Shown here in pieces: positions 31,188 to 33,835 of a stretch of DNA of 33,835 bases. The notes under the pieces were generated by a model. That model had not been told where the DNA came from. It was given only the letters and a program-made list of their open reading frames with translations, and searched no databases. The stretch spans positions 1 through 33,835 of the forward strand of contig URND01000018.1 in the NCBI GenBank assembly GCA_900549105.1, in the 5' to 3' direction. The number at the start of each line of letters is the position of its first letter. Position 1 is the stretch's first letter. The stretch is from an uncultured Eubacteriales bacterium. GTDB lineage: Bacteria; Bacillota; Clostridia; Lachnospirales; Lachnospiraceae. Position numbers and translations under genes: made by a program.

Positions 31188-32006
31188 TTACAGACCTAAC
31201 AATTCCTTGACGATCCGGTCGCTCATCCGCACAGCTCCTACTAAAACCAAAAGGTTAAAAATGAGCTCGCCTACATAACTCCATACGGCGGTTACCGCTG
31301 AGACGTTAGGATCGACCGCTGGCGGAGAAGCCGCCATAACGGAAAAGATGATACAGGCAAGGGCGATGATGGCCCCTTCCAAACATACCCCGGCATAGGA
31401 ACGCAGGAAGTTCTTGCCCACATTGCTGGTTGGCTCTCCCGCAAAGCTGGAGAGAGGGATAGGCGCAAGCGCTGTGTACATATAGAGTTTAAACATACGG
31501 GAATAAACCGTTAAAATCATGATAAAGGACAGCACTGTAATAAACAGACCGCCTAAAAGGGTTACCGCCCACAAAGGGATGCTGTCCCAAAATCCTACGT
31601 TATTGATTTTATCGATGATTTCCTGCGGGAGTGTGGTGCCGCTGCTTCCTGACAAACCCGATTGGGTAATAATGGTGGAAATGATTCCTTGTACGATTTT
31701 AAATACAGCAAGCATCAAATCAAGTCCGTATGTTACAGCAGCCTTCGCCAAAGCAAAGCGGATGAACAATTTTAAAGCGTGTTCCGGGCGTTTTACATCG
31801 GTAAAAGAGCCGCAGGTTTTAACGACACCAACCGCAAAAAACAGTACCAGCAAACCATACCCAATGGCTTTCAGCGCCCCGTTAATATCCAGCATAACCT
31901 GCCAGATCCCGCCGCCCTTGAAAGTGGCGGGGTCTTGGGTAAGCAGTGTCCAGATTTCAGCCAGTTTGTCATTCCATGTACCCAGCGCTGAATTTAAGTT
32001 GTCTAT
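31188..32006 (-). CDS. VirB6/TrbL-like conjugation membrane protein
   Basis: About 272 aa with six or so membrane helices and the conserved segments TWNDKLAEIW, KRPEHALKLFIRF, PLWAVTLLGGLF, LAPIPLSSFAGEPTSN and LVLVGAVRMSDR. It would be the polytopic core of the mating channel. The first ATG (31895) would drop the conserved TWNDKLAEIW region. The open frame goes back to a TGA at 32025-32027 with no ATG/GTG/TTG. I place the start provisionally at ATA (32006), but AGGAGG is 21 nt away, so the true start is unresolved. Confidence 0.82.
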   Translation of the reverse strand: MDNLNSALGTWNDKLAEIWTLLTQDPATFKGGGIWQVMLDINGALKAIGYGLLVLFFAVGVVKTCGSFTDVKRPEHALKLFIRFALAKAAVTYGLDLMLAVFKIVQGIISTIITQSGLSGSSGTTLPQEIIDKINNVGFWDSIPLWAVTLLGGLFITVLSFIMILTVYSRMFKLYMYTALAPIPLSSFAGEPTSNVGKNFLRSYAGVCLEGAIIALACIIFSVMAASPPAVDPNVSAVTAVWSYVGELIFNLLVLVGAVRMSDRIVKELLGL

Positions 32007-32039
32007 GATCCAGTTTCCGGCTGGTCACCTCCTATCTGA

Positions 32040-32073
32040 AAAAATGAGGGAGTGCCCAATGCGGACGCTCCCT
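32040..32073 (-). terminator. terminator-like hairpin between the VirB2-like and VirB6-like genes
   Basis: AGGGAG at 32047-32052 pairs with CTCCCT at 32068-32073, extended by a wobble pair. On the minus strand the stem is followed by CATTTTTT and shortly by AGGAGG. It closely parallels the hairpin at 28339-28360. Confidence 0.6.
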
Positions 32074-32091
32074 TTGCTGGAAAACAGAAAA

Positions 32092-32469
32092 TCAGGCGGT
32101 GATAAGGTCAAGGATTTCCTTGGCGAAGGTGATTACCAGCCCACCGGCCAAGGTGAGGAAACCCTGCGAACGCTGGGAGGGATCATGGCTCTGGAAGGAC
32201 AGGCCGACCTGTACGACACCCCAGCCCAGCAGGATCATACCGATGGCACGAATCAGGGAGAAAATGAATGTGGAAAGGTTGTTTACTACTCCGAGAGGAT
32301 CGCCGCTGGCTGCAAAGGCAGTAGTGGAAAGGCAGCAGGCACACAATACTACAGCGGCATAGCTGGAAAATCCAAGGCGTCCCTTTTTACCAAGCGGCAG
32401 AGCATTGGTGGGTTTATTGTCCTTTTTGCGGTTCGTCAAAGAACCAATTTTTTTCAGAAACTTATTCAG
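32092..32469 (-). CDS. VirB2/Maff2-like small membrane protein
   Basis: A 125-aa protein. A basic N-terminus and a hydrophobic signal-like segment end in AFA-ASG, a plausible cleavage site. Two membrane helices follow, separated by a short QSHDPSQRSQG loop, then a C-terminal FAKEILDLI. Size, layout and place between the coupling ATPase and the VirB6-like gene fit the VirB2/TrbC pilin or Maff2 group. CTG at 32469 is preceded by GGAGG with 7 nt spacing, and no ATG fits. A 7-codon ORF ends across this CTG (TTCTGA), which may couple translation. Confidence 0.7.
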   Translation of the reverse strand: MNKFLKKIGSLTNRKKDNKPTNALPLGKKGRLGFSSYAAVVLCACCLSTTAFAASGDPLGVVNNLSTFIFSLIRAIGMILLGWGVVQVGLSFQSHDPSQRSQGFLTLAGGLVITFAKEILDLITA

Positions 32470-32497
32470 AAGCGTTCCTCCAATTTCATGTAAATTA

Positions 32498-33835
32498 TTA
32501 TGGTTTGAGAAAATCCTCCGGTTCCAGCAGTTCGAAATCCTCATACTGGTCCGGGGAATAATCGAGATCGTCTGCGGCGTCCTTCGCATGTGTGTAGTCG
32601 TAGGGCGCAGCGCCGCCATCCTCTGTCAGGCGAATGTTTGGGTGATGCATCAGGTCGTATTTGTCATCCAGCATGGGCCTTTCACCCCTTACAAAAAGAA
32701 TGGCTTTGCGGTTATCCAGCATTCGGACTTCATCGGGCGTTAAGAGTTCCCGGCCTGTCTGCTGGTCGTTGACACTAAAGCTGCCGCTTCTTCCACGGCT
32801 GTGACCATAGGTGTTGGTATCCAATGTTTCCTTGCCCATGAGCTCGGAAACATATTTGTGGGTTTCCTTCTCGTTGCCGCCGAGGTAGAGAAACTCATCA
32901 CACAAGCCCACCAGCGATTCCCACTGTTCCTTGAACAATGCCTTGATTTGCGCCATATTCTGTGCGATGTAGCTGCAGAAGATATTGCGGCTTCGCATGG
33001 TGGAAAGCCAAGGTAGGAAGTTATCCGTAGGCAGGGCGATATTCGGCGCTTCGTCAATCAGCAGATGGACCGGCACAGGAAGCCTGCCTTTGTATTTGCG
33101 GTCGGCTACAAAATAGAGTGTCTGAATGAGCTGCCCGTAAATCATGCCCACAAGGTAGTTGAGGGATTTGTCACTGTCCGGGATACAGCAGAACAGGGCG
33201 ATCTTCTTTTCGCCCATTTCTTCCAGATGGAGGTCGTCGGTGTAGGTCAGCCTTGCGATCTGTGGCAGATTAAAAGCAGAGAGGCGGACGCCGACACTGA
33301 TTAAAATAGATTTCAGAGTTTTTCCGGCTCCCATCTTAAAGACATGGTATTGCTTCACGGCAATGCTCTCCGGGTCCCGCATTTCAAGCCTTGCGAAAAG
33401 GATATCCAAGGGAGACTCATATTCCTCATCTTCCTCCCGGACTTCCGCTGCCGCCAGCATTTCCATTACCATGGCGAAGTTCTGTTCCTCCGGCGGTGCT
33501 TCATGCATCAGGTACAGCACCAGCGCCTGCAAAAGCGCTGTTTCGGATTTCGTCCAGAAAGGGTCCGTGCTCTGTGCTCCGGGCGGAGTAGTCGACTGGA
33601 TGAGGGTTTCGATGAGGCGAAGAACATCCTTGTCATCCCGCACATAAGCAAGGGGGTTATAGCAAAAGGAGGCGTCGGGGTTTAATAGATCAAACACTCG
33701 CACCTCATATCCGTTTGCTTTGAGCGCACCGCCTGTTTTTCGCAGGATTTCACTCTTTGGATCGCAGATAACCAGAGAACAGCTGCCGCAGTTTAAGGCA
33801 TTCGGGATAGCATAAGATCGGCTTTTACCCGCGCC
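32498..33835 (-). CDS. virD4: VirD4/TraG-like type IV coupling ATPase (5' end outside the window)
   Basis: At least 445 residues, open to the right window edge. The first visible residues are the Walker A GAGKSRSY, then LVICDPKSEIL. Walker B is HLLIDEAPNIA. The C-terminus is acidic with EDFELLEPEDF. It brings the relaxase-DNA complex to the mating channel. An in-frame GTG at 33703 is internal and not the start, because coding sequence with Walker A continues upstream of it. The stop is 28 nt before the start of the VirB2-like gene. Confidence 0.92.
   Translation of the reverse strand, partial: GAGKSRSYAIPNALNCGSCSLVICDPKSEILRKTGGALKANGYEVRVFDLLNPDASFCYNPLAYVRDDKDVLRLIETLIQSTTPPGAQSTDPFWTKSETALLQALVLYLMHEAPPEEQNFAMVMEMLAAAEVREEDEEYESPLDILFARLEMRDPESIAVKQYHVFKMGAGKTLKSILISVGVRLSAFNLPQIARLTYTDDLHLEEMGEKKIALFCCIPDSDKSLNYLVGMIYGQLIQTLYFVADRKYKGRLPVPVHLLIDEAPNIALPTDNFLPWLSTMRSRNIFCSYIAQNMAQIKALFKEQWESLVGLCDEFLYLGGNEKETHKYVSELMGKETLDTNTYGHSRGRSGSFSVNDQQTGRELLTPDEVRMLDNRKAILFVRGERPMLDDKYDLMHHPNIRLTEDGGAAPYDYTHAKDAADDLDYSPDQYEDFELLEPEDFLKP

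Noticed and set aside
31519..32493. Long plus-strand ORF (324 codons) opposite the VirB6-like and VirB2-like genes
   Set aside because: Antisense shadow of two recognisable transfer genes, with no ribosome site or family resemblance.
1..33835. CRISPR array or rRNA genes
   Set aside because: No regularly spaced repeats of the right size and no rRNA-like sequence were seen.

Overview
The window looks like part of an integrative conjugative element (ICE) from a gut-type Clostridia (Oscillospiraceae/Lachnospiraceae-like). It carries a metal/siderophore-homeostasis cargo island. Every convincing gene lies on the minus strand, so the functional order runs from high to low coordinates. The organism and element family are inferred from recognisable gene types: a Tn1549/CTn-like type IV secretion (T4SS) gene order, large serine recombinases, and TetR/ABC/DtxR cassettes typical of gut Firmicutes.

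Region by region: (a) 33835-26566 is a T4SS block: VirD4/TraG coupling ATPase (cut by the window edge, its Walker A at the very end), a small VirB2/Maff2-like membrane protein, a VirB6/TrbL-like membrane protein, a PrgI-family protein, the VirB4 ATPase, and a membrane-anchored M23 peptidase. Several of these genes have unusual starts (CTG, ATA, TTG, or none recognisable). Two intra-operon terminator-like hairpins are present. (b) 26510-9294 is the cargo. It holds an AraC regulator; a 26-aa membrane peptide, a DUF6110-like protein and a P1B-type ATPase; a TetR regulator with a pair of ABC transporters of the YbtPQ/IrtAB type; an HMA-domain/ZIP transporter/methyltransferase/winged-helix operon; two small ORFs; the remnant of a siderophore-uptake operon (leader fragment plus FepC-like ATPase); a DtxR/MntR-family repressor with iron-type ligands; a 41-aa membrane protein; a CydDC-like ABC pair; a cysteine-rich nitrous-oxide-stimulated-promoter family protein; and a DUF454 membrane protein. 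(c) 9241-4794 returns to element housekeeping genes: a small sigma-70-like factor, a ~500-nt gene-free block rich in hairpins, a DinG/XPD-like helicase, a DUF4313-like protein, a catalytic-domain-only serine recombinase and a SHOCT-like 59-aa protein. (d) 4687-642 is an operon of three large serine recombinases whose middle member has no catalytic domain. (e) 641-1 holds four strong hairpins, a small ORF and the first codons of another minus-strand gene.

The most notable pattern is a repeated palindrome, RGTTAGC-N5-CTAACY (AGTTAG or GGTTAG, six bases, then the inverted repeat). It occurs six times, all between 15.0 and 26.5 kb and next to the cargo transcription units. One copy sits across the predicted start of transcription of the HMA/ZIP operon, just downstream of a TTGACA-N18-TAAAAT promoter. 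Another is the core of a perfect 19-bp-arm palindrome at the junction between cargo and T4SS genes. Because the island encodes its own DtxR-family repressor, the simplest reading is a self-contained, metal-responsive regulon travelling on a conjugative element. Assignment of the box to that repressor is inference.
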